Shown piece after piece: positions 46,173 through 55,352 of a stretch of DNA of 64,000 nucleotides. Below the pieces are notes generated by a model that was not told where the DNA came from, did no database searches, and saw only the letters and a program-made list of their open reading frames with translations. The position numbers and the translations under genes are program-made. The stretch lies in contig NZ_FXWJ01000001.1 of assembly GCF_900177795.1 (NCBI RefSeq), forward strand, positions 372,001 through 436,000, written 5' to 3'. How positions within the stretch are numbered: the first letter of the stretch is position 1; each line of letters begins with the position of its first letter. This DNA comes from Plantibacter elymi (nom. nud.) (GTDB lineage: Bacteria > Actinomycetota > Actinomycetes > Actinomycetales > Microbacteriaceae).

Positions 46173-46832
46173 GTGAAGACGCATCGAGATGAAGTGGCCG
46201 GCGCAGCAGCTCTCGCGCGACGTCCTCTGAGGGTGGCGCGTCCGGCGGATCTCGCTGACGTCTATCGCAATCCCTCGAAGGAGCTGTCGCGGCTTGAGCA
46301 GTCCGGCAAGGTGGTTCGGCTTGCGCACGGGTTCTACATCGCGGTGCCCGACGACCGCATCGGCACGGACTGGAGGCCCACGCTCGAGAGTGCCGGTCTG
46401 GCGATCGCCACGGCCATGCAGGGCGATCGAGTACCGGTCCTCATGGGCCTCGGCGCTGCTCGCTTTCATCGAGCCATCCCTCGCGCGGTCGCGGTGACCA
46501 CGATCGCGATGCCGTCGAAGCGAAATCCCGTCCGGTTGTCCGCTGGTGGCGAGGTCGTGTTCGTCGCGCGCGACGTGGACCGATTGGAGGCTCGCCTCGA
46601 ACGGTTGGATCTCGGGAGCGGGCTCGTCACGACGGTGGAGCAGACCGCGTTCGACCTCCTCATGCGGCCTGGGCTTGGAGGCATGCCCGCAGAAGCTGCA
46701 GAGGCGGTGACCAACCTCGCCCCTCGAGTCGATGCGGGTGAACTCCAACGGATCGCCTCACGCCACGGGCGGATGAACGATGCCGTGCGAGCGCTCATCT
46801 CGAGGCGGGAGGAGGCCGAGGATGGCAGCTGA
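46173..46832 (+). CDS. AbiEi-type antitoxin / winged-helix repressor
   Basis: 219 residues from a leaderless GTG. The N-terminal winged-helix segment (RVARPADLADVYRNPSKELSRLEQSGKVVRLAHGFYIAV) matches AbiEi antitoxins. The C-terminal domain contains LMGLGAARFHRAIPRAVAVTTIAM and a conserved-type TVEQTAFDLL. In type IV systems the antitoxin does not bind the toxin but counteracts it and autoregulates the promoter. Codon choice (CTT, TTG, AAT, TAT) is less GC-biased than in neighbours, suggesting transfer. Overlaps the toxin gene by 11 bp. Confidence 0.85.
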   Translation: MKTHRDEVAGAAALARRPLRVARPADLADVYRNPSKELSRLEQSGKVVRLAHGFYIAVPDDRIGTDWRPTLESAGLAIATAMQGDRVPVLMGLGAARFHRAIPRAVAVTTIAMPSKRNPVRLSAGGEVVFVARDVDRLEARLERLDLGSGLVTTVEQTAFDLLMRPGLGGMPAEAAEAVTNLAPRVDAGELQRIASRHGRMNDAVRALISRREEAEDGS

Positions 46833-47595
46833 ACGGACTCCGACCCCCGGCGTCCTCAGTGCAGCCGAGCGCAGGCGAATCGAGGACCAGTTCGGCGTCG
46901 AGACCGCGCAGGTGGTCCGAGACCATCTGATCTCCCATGTGCTGGCAGCGCTTTCGGAGACCGTCGCCGACGAAGTGATCTTCTTCGGGGGCACGGCTCT
47001 CGCACGGACCCATCTCCCGTTCCTCCGGCTGAGTGAAGACATCGACCTCATCGCCGTCGGGTCGCGGGCGCAGGTCGGCCGCCGAATCGAACAAGCGGTC
47101 CGAGGCTCACTGCAGCGGACCTTCGGTGAGGTGCAGTTCCTTCCAGGATTCGGCGCGACTCGCGGTTCCGAACCGGTCGTCCTCAGCGTCGATGCCAGCA
47201 GCATCCAGGTGCAGCTCCTCGACCAGGTCGGCTACCCGAAGTGGCCGACGGAACGCCTCGAACTGGTGCAGCGGTACAGTGACGCGCCGCCCGCGTGGCT
47301 CACGGTGCCGACCCGTTCGGCGTTCGTGGCCGCGAAGGTCTCCGCCTGGGCCGATCGCAGGGCGCCGCGTGACCTGTACGACCTGTGGGCGCTCCAAGCG
47401 CACGGCGCGTTCGACGTCGAGGCGGCACGCCTGTTCGCAACCATCGGGCCGGGTGGGCGACCCAACGCACGGACCTTTGACGCGGCACCGGACGGCGTCG
47501 AGTGGCAGCGCGCGCTGGCTCACCAGGGCCGTATCGACGTGGACCCGGAAACTGCGCTCACGACCGTCCGAGACGCTTGGTCGCGTCTGAGCTGA
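46822..47595 (+). CDS. AbiEii-type nucleotidyltransferase toxin
   Basis: 257 residues. The nucleotidyltransferase signature is FFGGTALARTHL (GGTAL 56-60) followed by RLSEDIDL with D73 and D75 as metal ligands. AKVSAWADRRAPRDLYDLWAL is the downstream family motif. AbiEii/MenT-like toxins transfer nucleotides, some onto tRNA acceptor ends, and stop growth during phage infection. GGGAGGAGG lies 6 bp before the ATG, inside the antitoxin gene. With the antitoxin it forms a type IV toxin-antitoxin/abortive-infection pair. Confidence 0.9.
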   Translation: MAAERTPTPGVLSAAERRRIEDQFGVETAQVVRDHLISHVLAALSETVADEVIFFGGTALARTHLPFLRLSEDIDLIAVGSRAQVGRRIEQAVRGSLQRTFGEVQFLPGFGATRGSEPVVLSVDASSIQVQLLDQVGYPKWPTERLELVQRYSDAPPAWLTVPTRSAFVAAKVSAWADRRAPRDLYDLWALQAHGAFDVEAARLFATIGPGGRPNARTFDAAPDGVEWQRALAHQGRIDVDPETALTTVRDAWSRLS

Positions 47596-47619
47596 CCGTA
47601 CGGCAGCCTCGACCGGCAT

Positions 47620-47677
47620 GTGAGGTGAGGCGGATCGTCGCTCGCGGGGTGCGCGGGCGGCGATCCGCCTCACCTCA
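47620..47677. repeat. Right 18-bp direct repeat inside a complete 17-bp-arm hairpin
   Basis: TGAGGTGAGGCGGATCG (47621-47637) pairs perfectly with CGATCCGCCTCACCTCA (47661-47677). The last three bases are the stop of the minus-strand Gfo/Idh gene. In the presumed ancestral layout this hairpin separated two convergent genes whose stop codons formed its two ends. Confidence 0.9.
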
Positions 47678-48814
47678 ACGGGAGGCGACGAGCGCGGCCC
47701 GGACGTCGTCGCGCGGCTCGGCCTCGATCGCCTGCGCGTGCGCCTGGGCGAGTACGTCCGCGATGAGCACGCGCTCGCCGGACTCGGCTGACCGCACGGC
47801 GGCCTCCACCATCGCGAGGCTCAGTACGTTGGCGTGCACCTCACCCGACGGGACACGCCCCGTGCGCAGGGCGTCCACGAACTCGACGAGCGAGCCGGCG
47901 ATCTCCTCCGGCACGTCCGGCTCGAGGTCGGCGGTCTCGACCTTCGACGGAGACCCGCCCTGCGGTGCGAGCTGCCGCTGCGGAGCGGAGTCGCCGTCCC
48001 AGATGGCCGTGCCGTGCTCGCCGTTCACCCGCCAGCTGCCGTTCCACGAGGTCTCCACGCCGTCCGCACACCAGCTGCCGCTGTAGGTGTACCGGACTCC
48101 CCCGGCGAACTCGAAGATCGCGGTCGCGGCGGCGTCGGCGGAGAACCAGCTCCAACCGGGGTTGTACTCCTCGCAGTACACGGCGATCGGGTCGCTGCCG
48201 AGGACGTAGCGGGCGGCGTCGAAGGCATGGATCGCCATGTCGACGAGCAGCACGTGCGGCATCTCCTCGCGGAAACCGCCGAAGTGCGGTGCCTTGAAGA
48301 ACTCCGTGGTCGCGGACCCGAGCCGACCGAGCGTCGCGACCTGCTCCCGGAAGGCGGCGATCGACGCGTAGTAGCGACGCGACTGGCTCGTCATGAGCAG
48401 TTGCCCGCTGGCTTCGGCCGTCGCCGCCAGTGAGAGGGCCTGCGCCACCGTCGGTGCGATCGGCTTCTCGCAGAGCACCGGCAACCCGGCGAAGAGCGCC
48501 TCGGTGTTGACCGGGTGGTGCGCGGCGGGCACGGTGACGTTGACGACCGCGTCCGCCCCCGTCGCCTCGGCGACGACCGACACGCTGGTGCCGACGACGA
48601 CACCCTCGGGGCCCACCCGGAGCCCGGCCTCGGTCACCGCCGACTCGGCGAGGGCCGTGTCGAGGTCGACGACGCCGACGAGTTCCGTGTCCGGATTCGC
48701 GAGGATCGTCCGCAACCACGCCCGTCCCATCCCGCCGGCACCGACGAGCACGAGCCGGACCGGCCTGGTGGCGTCCGCGAGCGTCGCGAAGCCACCGTCG
48801 ACAGGAGCGCTCAT
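47675..48814 (-). CDS. Gfo/Idh/MocA-family oxidoreductase
   Basis: 379 residues. The N-terminal NAD(P) Rossmann motif is [13 protein letters not shown] (23-35), with [10 protein letters not shown] as the Gfo/Idh signature around residue 115. FRE...[18 protein letters not shown] contains the DxxxHxxD catalytic segment. Likely oxidises or reduces the imported sugar or its 3-keto form. Last gene of the LacI-controlled ABC operon, overlapping the ThuA gene by 4 bp. Paralogue of the operon's first gene. Confidence 0.9.
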   Translation of the reverse strand: MSAPVDGGFATLADATRPVRLVLVGAGGMGRAWLRTILANPDTELVGVVDLDTALAESAVTEAGLRVGPEGVVVGTSVSVVAEATGADAVVNVTVPAAHHPVNTEALFAGLPVLCEKPIAPTVAQALSLAATAEASGQLLMTSQSRRYYASIAAFREQVATLGRLGSATTEFFKAPHFGGFREEMPHVLLVDMAIHAFDAARYVLGSDPIAVYCEEYNPGWSWFSADAAATAIFEFAGGVRYTYSGSWCADGVETSWNGSWRVNGEHGTAIWDGDSAPQRQLAPQGGSPSKVETADLEPDVPEEIAGSLVEFVDALRTGRVPSGEVHANVLSLAMVEAAVRSAESGERVLIADVLAQAHAQAIEAEPRDDVRAALVASR

Positions 48815-49590
48815 CGCGCGAGCGCCCCTTCGTACCCGCGGCCGTTGTAGAAGTCCTCGGTCTCGTACCGCAGGAGGACCGGCACCGCGCGTTCCGGACG
48901 CAGGGTCTGCGCCCACCGGACGCCGTTCGCGAGGACGCGACGGACGTGCTCGTGGTGGTAGACCGGGTAGTCCTGGTCGCCGGGGGAGAAGAAGAAGATC
49001 TTGCCGAAGCCGCGCTTGTAGGTCATGCCGGAACGGAAGACCTCGCCACCGGTGAAGGTCGACAGGAAGACGAGCTCGTCGGGCGCGGGGACGTCGAAGA
49101 ACTCGCCGTACATCTCCTGCGCCGGGATGATGAACGGGTGCGGGATGCCCTGGGCGATCGGGTGCGTGGGGTCGACGGTCCAGACGATCTCGCGGTCCTC
49201 CTCCGACCGCCAGCGGAGCGTGCACGAGGTGCCCATGAGCTTGCCGAAGATCTTCGACCAGTGGCCGGAGTGCAGCACGAGCAGACCCATACCGGCGAGC
49301 ACATGCTGATGCACGCGCTCGACGACCTCGTCGGCGACCTCGCCGTGAGCCGCGTGGCCCCACCAGACGAGCACGTCGGTCGCGGCGAGCACCTCCTCGG
49401 TGAGCCCGTGCTCCGGTTCGTCGAGCGTGGTCGTGGTGACCACGGCGTCGGCGCCGAGGTGCTCCTCGATGCCCTCCTTGATGGTCGTGTGCATGCCGTC
49501 CGGGTAGATGGCGCGGACCTTCTCCTCGATCTGCTCGTGGCGGTTCTCGCCCCAGACGAGGACGCGGATGGGGGTGCTGCTGTCGGACAT
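48811..49590 (-). CDS. ThuA-family protein
   Basis: 259 residues with a class I glutamine-amidotransferase-like fold of the ThuA (trehalose utilisation) group: [55 protein letters not shown] and [20 protein letters not shown]. ThuA proteins go with Gfo/Idh dehydrogenases in 3-keto-disaccharide metabolism, which fits the two dehydrogenases in this operon. Overlaps the following Gfo/Idh gene by 4 bp. Confidence 0.9.
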   Translation of the reverse strand: MSDSSTPIRVLVWGENRHEQIEEKVRAIYPDGMHTTIKEGIEEHLGADAVVTTTTLDEPEHGLTEEVLAATDVLVWWGHAAHGEVADEVVERVHQHVLAGMGLLVLHSGHWSKIFGKLMGTSCTLRWRSEEDREIVWTVDPTHPIAQGIPHPFIIPAQEMYGEFFDVPAPDELVFLSTFTGGEVFRSGMTYKRGFGKIFFFSPGDQDYPVYHHEHVRRVLANGVRWAQTLRPERAVPVLLRYETEDFYNGRGYEGALAR

Positions 49591-49649
49591 GGTGGTGCTC
49601 CTTCGAGGATGCGTTGCGTGGTCGGAGAGGATGTCGGAGTGGTCGTCGG

Positions 49650-50531
49650 TCACTTCACGGCGCCGCCTGTCGCGCCCGCGGCGATGAACCGCTGGGCGAT
49701 GACGAGCAGCAGGATCGCGGGTAGGGACGAGAGGACGGCGGTCGCCATCACCGCGCTCCAGTTCGAGACCTGCGAGCCGAGGTACTGGTAGATGCCGAGC
49801 GTCACGGGCCGGACGTCCTCCGTCGTCGTCAACGTCAGGGCGAACAGGAAGTCGCTCCAGGAGAAGAGGAAGGCGAACAGGCCGGCGGTGATGAGCACGT
49901 TGCGGCTCACCGGGAGGACGATCGAGACGAAGGCCCGCACGTGCCCCGCGCCGTCGACCCGTGCCGCCTCCACGATCGAGGGCGGGATGGTCTGCATCGA
50001 CGCCCGCAGGATGAGGATCGCGAACGGGATGGCGTGCGAGGCGTCGGCGAGGATCAGCCCGGGGATCGAGTTGAGCAGGCCGAGGTCGTTGTACGCCGAG
50101 TAGAGCGCGTTCGCGATCACGATGCCCGGGATCATCTGGGCGATCAGGATCACGAGGAGCGCGATGCTGATCCAGCGGAACCGGAACTGTGCGAGGGCGT
50201 AGGCCGCCGGGGCCGCGATCGCGAGCGACAGGACGACGGTACCGAGCGAGATGACGAGGCTCGTGACGAGGTGCCCGCCCTGGTCGGCGATCGCCTTCTC
50301 ATACCCCGCGAAGCTCGGGTTGATCGGGAAGAAGTCGCCCGTGAGTGTGTTACCCGACGGCTGCAGCGACGCGTTCACCATCCAATAGACGGGGAAGAGC
50401 ATGATCGCGAGGATGATGACGCCGACGACGGTGTAGCCGAGGTGGCGTCGGTCGCCGCGGTGGCGACGGGGGCCGACCGGGGCGAAGCGGCGCGTCTGCC
50501 GGCCGCCGGTCACGATGCTGGTCGTGGTCAT
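49650..50531 (-). CDS. Carbohydrate ABC transporter permease (MalG type)
   Basis: 293 residues, six membrane segments and the EAA-type loop [21 protein letters not shown] basic N-terminus precedes the first helix ([20 protein letters not shown]). Fourth gene of the LacI-controlled operon. No dedicated ATPase gene is present. Confidence 0.92.
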   Translation of the reverse strand: MTTTSIVTGGRQTRRFAPVGPRRHRGDRRHLGYTVVGVIILAIMLFPVYWMVNASLQPSGNTLTGDFFPINPSFAGYEKAIADQGGHLVTSLVISLGTVVLSLAIAAPAAYALAQFRFRWISIALLVILIAQMIPGIVIANALYSAYNDLGLLNSIPGLILADASHAIPFAILILRASMQTIPPSIVEAARVDGAGHVRAFVSIVLPVSRNVLITAGLFAFLFSWSDFLFALTLTTTEDVRPVTLGIYQYLGSQVSNWSAVMATAVLSSLPAILLLVIAQRFIAAGATGGAVK

Positions 50532-50545
50532 GAGGGTCCGTGTCC

Positions 50546-51544
50546 TTACTCGTCGACCGCGCGTCGGTTCACGCGCAGGTAGACGATGGCGAAGAGGAGC
50601 GAGATGACGATGAGGATGTTGCTGAAGGCCGCACCGACACCGAACTCGAAGTTCACGAACGACTCCTGGTACGACCGCACCGCGAGGGTCTGGGTGGCGT
50701 TCGCCGGCCCGCCGTTCGTGAGGCCGAGGATGATGTCGAGCACCTTGATCGTGTAGACGACGCCGAGCACGAGCACGACGCTGACCACGGGCCTGAGGTT
50801 CGGCCAGGTGATGTGGCGGAACGCCTTCCAGCCGGTCGCGCCGTCGAGCGCTCCCGCCTCGTAGAGCTCGTCGGGGATGTCCTGGAGGCCGCCGTAGAGG
50901 ATCGTGACGTTGAACGGGATGCCGATCCAGATGTTGACGAGGACGACCGCGAACAGGGCCACCGACGGGCTCGTCAGCCAGGGGACGCCCGACAGGCCGA
51001 TGGATCCGAGGGCGGCGTTCAGGACGCCACTGTCCTGGTCGAGGATCGACCGCCAGGTGGCGCTCGACACGATCAGGGGGAGGAGCCAGGGGAGCAGCAG
51101 CATCGCGCGGAGGAACGAGCTCAGGGGGAAGCGTCGCTTGAAGAAGACGGCGAGCGCGAGCCCGATCACGAACTGCCCGGCGATCGACCCGACCGTGAAC
51201 AGTGCCGTGTTGAGGAGTGCCGGTGTGAACAGCTGGGAACTGAACACGGTCACGTAGTTCGCGAACCCGACCCACGGCGCCTCGCCCGTGAAGAACGTCT
51301 TCGTCGTGTACTCCTGGAAGCTCATCGTGACGTTCTTGACGACCGGATAGCCGAAGAAGAGGACGATGTAGAGCGCTGCTGGGAGGACGAAGCCGAGCTT
51401 GATCAGGTCTTCCCGGCGGAAGCGTCGGGACCGGCGGCCGGCCCCGACGGGGGTGCGCTTGGTCGGCGCGCCCCCGTCGGTGCCGCTGGACCGCTGGTCG
51501 GTCTTCCGGTCCTGGAGCGATGCTCCGGCGATGCCACTGCTCAT
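50546..51544 (-). CDS. Carbohydrate ABC transporter permease (MalF type)
   Basis: 332 residues: a ~45-residue basic cytoplasmic N-terminus, then six membrane spans and the loop YEAGALDGATGWKAFRHITWP as the EAA motif. Starts 5 bp after the binding-protein stop and ends 14 bp before the next permease, so one transcript. Confidence 0.92.
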   Translation of the reverse strand: MSSGIAGASLQDRKTDQRSSGTDGGAPTKRTPVGAGRRSRRFRREDLIKLGFVLPAALYIVLFFGYPVVKNVTMSFQEYTTKTFFTGEAPWVGFANYVTVFSSQLFTPALLNTALFTVGSIAGQFVIGLALAVFFKRRFPLSSFLRAMLLLPWLLPLIVSSATWRSILDQDSGVLNAALGSIGLSGVPWLTSPSVALFAVVLVNIWIGIPFNVTILYGGLQDIPDELYEAGALDGATGWKAFRHITWPNLRPVVSVVLVLGVVYTIKVLDIILGLTNGGPANATQTLAVRSYQESFVNFEFGVGAAFSNILIVISLLFAIVYLRVNRRAVDE

Positions 51545-51549
51545 CGGGA

Positions 51550-52809
51550 TCAGCCCGCGGCCGCCTGCTTGAACGCCTCTTCAGGCGTCGCCTGCCCGGT
51601 CAGGGCGAGCTGGATGGCGGTGTAGATCTCGGTCGCGGCCTCGGGCCACTCCTCGCCGAGCTCGCCGGTGCGCGAGCGGGCGTTGGCGACCTGCTCCGTG
51701 AACGCGGCCATCTCGGGGACCTTCGCGACGTACTGCTCGGCCAGGGCCGTCTTCGTCGGGACGGTGAAGCGGGCCTCCGCGAGGGCGAGCTGGTTCTCGT
51801 CACTCGAGATGCACTCGACGAACTTCGCCGCCTTCGCCTGCTTGTCCTTGTCGCCGGTCACGGGCACGGTCCAGACCTCACCACCGAGCGGGGCGACGGG
51901 TGTCTGGCCGGCCTTGTTGACCGGAACCTGGACGCTGCCGTACTTGAGATTGGTGTCGGCGCTGAGGGCCGGGATCTGCCACGGGCCGTTGATCATCATC
52001 GCGGCCTTACCGGCCATGAACTGGTCGTTCACGTCGGCCTGAGACCAGTTGATGACGCTCTTCGACGCCGACCCCGAGTTCACGAGGTCGACCTGCAGCT
52101 GGAGGGCCTCCGCGACGGCGGGCGTCGTGAGGTCGGCCTCGTCGCCGCCGTTGGTCCACATGAACGGCAGGAACTGCCAGCTGCCCTCGTAGGTGGCGAT
52201 GGAGCTGAAGGCGAGGCCGTAGGTGTCGCCCTCGGTCAGGGCCGCCGCTGCGGTCTTGAGTTCGTCCCACGTGGTCGGCGGGGTGATGCCCTTCGCGGCG
52301 AGGAGGTCCTCGTTGTAGAAGAGGCCGAGGGTGTTGACCGTCGGCGCCAGGCCGTAGACCTCGCCCTCGTAGCTCGCCGCGTCGAGGATGCCCTTCGCGA
52401 AGCCCGAGGTGTCGACGCCGTAGTCGCTGAGTGGCGAGAGGCCGCCGGTCGCGGCGATCTCCTGGACATCCGGGTTGTCGAGCATGAGGACGTCGGGCAG
52501 CGTCTTGGACGACGACTGCTGGAGCACCTTCTGGATGAGGTCCTTGCCGGGGACGGTCTCGCGCTTGATCTTCACGCCGACGTCGTCCGCGCAACGGTCG
52601 AGGGCGTCGCCCACGAGGGTCTTGTCGGGTTCGTTGTTGTAGTAGTCGAGGATCGTGAGGGTGCCGGCGTCGCCTCCGGCCGCCGCGCCACCGCCACCAC
52701 TGCACGCGGTGAGGGCGAACGGGGTGATCGCGAGGATCGCGAGCGATCCGAGCACGTGCGGCCGACGGATGATGCGTGGCCGGGTGTCGCGGGTGGTCGT
52801 GGATCTCAT
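51550..52809 (-). CDS. Extracellular sugar-binding lipoprotein
   Basis: 419 residues. The signal peptide with twin Arg-rich start (RPRIIRRPHV) ends in lipobox ALTAC (Cys at 36), followed by a Gly-rich linker. Family 1 solute-binding fold: NTLGLFYNEDLLAAKGITPPTTWDEL, FLPFMWTNGGDEA and AAMMINGPWQIPA. GGAG lies 8 bp before the ATG. It delivers the sugar to the two permeases downstream. Ligand unknown; ThuA and Gfo/Idh neighbours suggest a disaccharide or polyol. Confidence 0.93.
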   Translation of the reverse strand: MRSTTTRDTRPRIIRRPHVLGSLAILAITPFALTACSGGGGAAAGGDAGTLTILDYYNNEPDKTLVGDALDRCADDVGVKIKRETVPGKDLIQKVLQQSSSKTLPDVLMLDNPDVQEIAATGGLSPLSDYGVDTSGFAKGILDAASYEGEVYGLAPTVNTLGLFYNEDLLAAKGITPPTTWDELKTAAAALTEGDTYGLAFSSIATYEGSWQFLPFMWTNGGDEADLTTPAVAEALQLQVDLVNSGSASKSVINWSQADVNDQFMAGKAAMMINGPWQIPALSADTNLKYGSVQVPVNKAGQTPVAPLGGEVWTVPVTGDKDKQAKAAKFVECISSDENQLALAEARFTVPTKTALAEQYVAKVPEMAAFTEQVANARSRTGELGEEWPEAATEIYTAIQLALTGQATPEEAFKQAAAG

Positions 52810-52879
52810 GTCATGGCTCCTTTGCCTGGTGAGTGGTGTTCGTGATGCGGTGGTGATCGTGGTGCGGTGGGTGGTTCGG

Positions 52880-54109
52880 TCAGTGGTCGAGTGGGATCCA
52901 GGCGGCGCCTGCGTCGGCGCTCGCCGAGACCGCGGTGAGCACGCGCTGCACCAGGAGGCCGTCGGCGAAGCCCGGTTCGGGCGCCCGGCCGGCGGCGAGG
53001 TCACGGGCGAGGTCGGCGACCTCGTGGACGAAGGTGTGCTCGTAGCCGAGGCCGTGGCCGGCCGGCCACCAGGCGTCCGCATACGGGTGACCGGGTTCGG
53101 TGACGAGGATGCGCCGGAAGCCCGCCTCCTCGGCCGGGAGGGTGTGGTCGTGGAACTGCAGCTCGTTCATGCGCTCGAAGTCGAAGACGAGCGATCCGTC
53201 GGATCCGTCGACCTCGAGCCGCATCGCGTTCTTGCGACCGGTGGCGAAGCGGGTGGCCTCGAAGGTCGCCAGGGCGCCGCCGTCGGTGCGGGCGATGAAC
53301 ACGACCGCGTCGTCGACGGTCACCCGGCCGGTGAGGGGTTCCGCCGCCTCGCCATCCTCAGGATCGCCGCCCGCGGTGGCGCTGAGGCCGCTCGACGAGG
53401 TGGGGAGCGGCCGCTCGGTGACGAAGGTCGAGGTCAGGGCGCTCACACCGGTCAGTTCCTGCCCGGTGACGAACCGCGCGAGATCGATGATGTGGGCGCC
53501 GAGGTCGCCGAGCGCACCGGAGCCGGCCTGATCGGCGTCGAGTCGCCAGACGAGCGGGAAGGTGGGATCCGCGATCCAGTCCTGCAGGTACTGGGCCCGG
53601 ATGTGACGGATCGTCCCGAGGCGACCGTCGGTGACGAGCCGTCGTGCGTAGGCGAGCGCGGGGGTGCGCCGGTAGCTGAAGCCGACCATCGCGTGCACGC
53701 CGCGCGCCGCAGCCCGTTCGGCCGCGGCGTTCATCCGCTCGGCCTCCTCGAGCGTGTTCGCGAGCGGCTTCTCGCACAGGACGTGGATACCGGCGTCGAG
53801 CGCGGCGATCGCGATCTCGGCGTGGAGGTGGCCCGGGGTGCAGATGTCGATCACGTCGATGTCGCCGCGGGTGAGGAGCGCTCGCCAGTCGGTCTCGACG
53901 TCAGCGATCCCGAACCGGTCTGCGAACGCGCGGGCGGCGTCGGCATCGCGACCGCTGACGGCGACGAGGTCGACCCCGCGGCCGAGGTCGAAGAAGCGGG
54001 GAGCGGTGGTCCAGGCCTGCGCGTGGATGGTGCCCATGAAGCTGTACCCGACGATCGCGACGCGCAGTGGCTCCTCGGACCGGTGGCCGTCGGTGGTCGG
54101 TACAGGCAT
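52880..54109 (-). CDS. Gfo/Idh/MocA-family oxidoreductase, first gene of the sugar operon
   Basis: 409 residues from ATG 54109, which is 8 bp from GGAG (GTG 54115 is too close). Rossmann motif AIVGYSFMGTIHAQAW; GHLHAEIAIAALDAGIHVLCEKPLANT carries the family EKP; GDLGAHIIDLARFVTG carries the catalytic Asp/His. Probably a sugar dehydrogenase acting with the paralogue at 47675. The divergent gap holds two operators for the LacI regulator at 54293. Confidence 0.92.
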   Translation of the reverse strand: MPVPTTDGHRSEEPLRVAIVGYSFMGTIHAQAWTTAPRFFDLGRGVDLVAVSGRDADAARAFADRFGIADVETDWRALLTRGDIDVIDICTPGHLHAEIAIAALDAGIHVLCEKPLANTLEEAERMNAAAERAAARGVHAMVGFSYRRTPALAYARRLVTDGRLGTIRHIRAQYLQDWIADPTFPLVWRLDADQAGSGALGDLGAHIIDLARFVTGQELTGVSALTSTFVTERPLPTSSSGLSATAGGDPEDGEAAEPLTGRVTVDDAVVFIARTDGGALATFEATRFATGRKNAMRLEVDGSDGSLVFDFERMNELQFHDHTLPAEEAGFRRILVTEPGHPYADAWWPAGHGLGYEHTFVHEVADLARDLAAGRAPEPGFADGLLVQRVLTAVSASADAGAAWIPLDH

Positions 54110-54156
54110 CAGCACGGCTCCTTCGCCGGTCGAGGTCGGATCGCGCCGACCGGAAA

Positions 54157-54170
54157 GTTAACCGGTTTAC
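54157..54170. promoter_or_regulatory. LacI-family operator 1 of the sugar operon
   Basis: GTTAACCGGTTTAC, a near-perfect palindrome around CCGG, 48 bp upstream of the Gfo/Idh start. Shares the TTAACCGGTTTA core with the second site. Confidence 0.75.
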
Positions 54171-54223
54171 TGCGCGCTTCGGGAACCAGCATGCACCGCG
54201 TCGCCGGAGCCGTCAAGAAGCAC

Positions 54224-54237
54224 TTTAACCGGTTTAC
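54224..54237. promoter_or_regulatory. LacI-family operator 2 of the sugar operon
   Basis: TTTAACCGGTTTAC, the same core repeated 67 bp from operator 1. The spacing is 6.4 helical turns and allows cooperative binding or one site per divergent promoter. Confidence 0.75.
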
Positions 54238-54292
54238 CGAATCGTGATCCGTGAGAGACTGACCGGACAGCACCGCACCTGAACGGGGATCC

Positions 54293-55303
54293 ATGGCAAC
54301 GATGCGTGACGTCGCGCGACTCGCAGGGGTCTCGGTCGCCACGGTGTCGTTCGTCGTCAACGATTCGAAGCCCGTGTCTCCGGCCACCCGACTGCGGGTG
54401 GAGTCGGCGATGGTCGAGCTGGACTTCCGCCGGAACGCGGTCGCCCGCGCGCTCGCGAGCCGTCGGACCCGCATCATCGCACTGCTGTTCCCGGTGTTGC
54501 AGCATCGACTGTCCGACAACGCGGCCCGCTTCTTCACCGGTGCTGCGGAGGCTGCGGCCGAGCTCGGGTACACCGTCGTCCTCTGGCCGGAGCCGAGCGA
54601 CCCAGACGCGCTTCGCGAGTTCACCTCCGATGGCCTCATCGACGGCGTCATCCTCATGGAGGTGCGGCTCGACGACCATCGGGTCGACCGTCTGCTCGCG
54701 GCAGGGACGCCACTGACGCTCATCGGTCGGACGCGCGATCCCTCCGGTCTCGACTACGTCGACGTCGACTTCGAGGGGATGGTCGAGTTGTCCATCGACC
54801 GCTTGCAGGCCCTCGGTCATCGGGAGTTCGCCCTGCTCGAGGAGGTCGAGCGTGCCGATCTCGACGGTTACGGCCCGGTGGTCCGCGTCCAGGAGACCTT
54901 CCACGCCGTGTGCGCGGCCCGTGGACTCCGCGCTCGGACGCTCCAGTGCACTCCCGATCCGGCCGGTGGTCGCGAGATCGCGGCGACCCTCCAGGAGGAG
55001 GCGCCCGAGGTCACCGCCGTCCTCGTGCTCAACGATCGGGCGGCCCTCGGTTTCGTGAGCGAGCTCGGCAGGCGCGGCGTCTCGGTCCCCGACGACCTGT
55101 CCGTCGTCCTCGTCGCCTCCACCCGAGAGGTGTCGGAAGCGGCCGACCCGGCGCTCGCCGTCACGTTGCTGCCCGCCGCCCAACTCGGCAGGATGGGCGT
55201 CGAGACCCTCATCGGCCGTCTCGACGGCACCCTCGGTGAACTGCGTCACGAACTCGTCATGGGCGCCTTCCTCGAGGGCGCGTCCCTCGCGCCGCCGCGC
55301 TGA
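54293..55303 (+). CDS. LacI-family transcriptional regulator of the sugar operon
   Basis: 336 residues. The HTH head MATMRDVARLAGVSVATVSFVVN is followed by hinge residues (RNAVARALASRRT) and the sensor domain (TLIGRTRDPSGLDYVDVDFEGM, AVLVLNDRAALGFVSELG). Divergent from the ABC/Gfo/ThuA operon, with two identical-core operators between. It is the evident local repressor, released by a sugar of that pathway. Confidence 0.93.
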   Translation: MATMRDVARLAGVSVATVSFVVNDSKPVSPATRLRVESAMVELDFRRNAVARALASRRTRIIALLFPVLQHRLSDNAARFFTGAAEAAAELGYTVVLWPEPSDPDALREFTSDGLIDGVILMEVRLDDHRVDRLLAAGTPLTLIGRTRDPSGLDYVDVDFEGMVELSIDRLQALGHREFALLEEVERADLDGYGPVVRVQETFHAVCAARGLRARTLQCTPDPAGGREIAATLQEEAPEVTAVLVLNDRAALGFVSELGRRGVSVPDDLSVVLVASTREVSEAADPALAVTLLPAAQLGRMGVETLIGRLDGTLGELRHELVMGAFLEGASLAPPR

Positions 55304-55352
55304 CCGTTCATCGAGCGATCGCCGGAGCGATCGCCGGAGCGACCGTGGGGCG

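Noticed and set aside
48811-54109. Sugar ABC operon as part of the AbiE mobile island
   Set aside because: The 18-bp direct repeats bracket only the AbiE pair, and the operon has its own regulator and codon use like the rest of the window.
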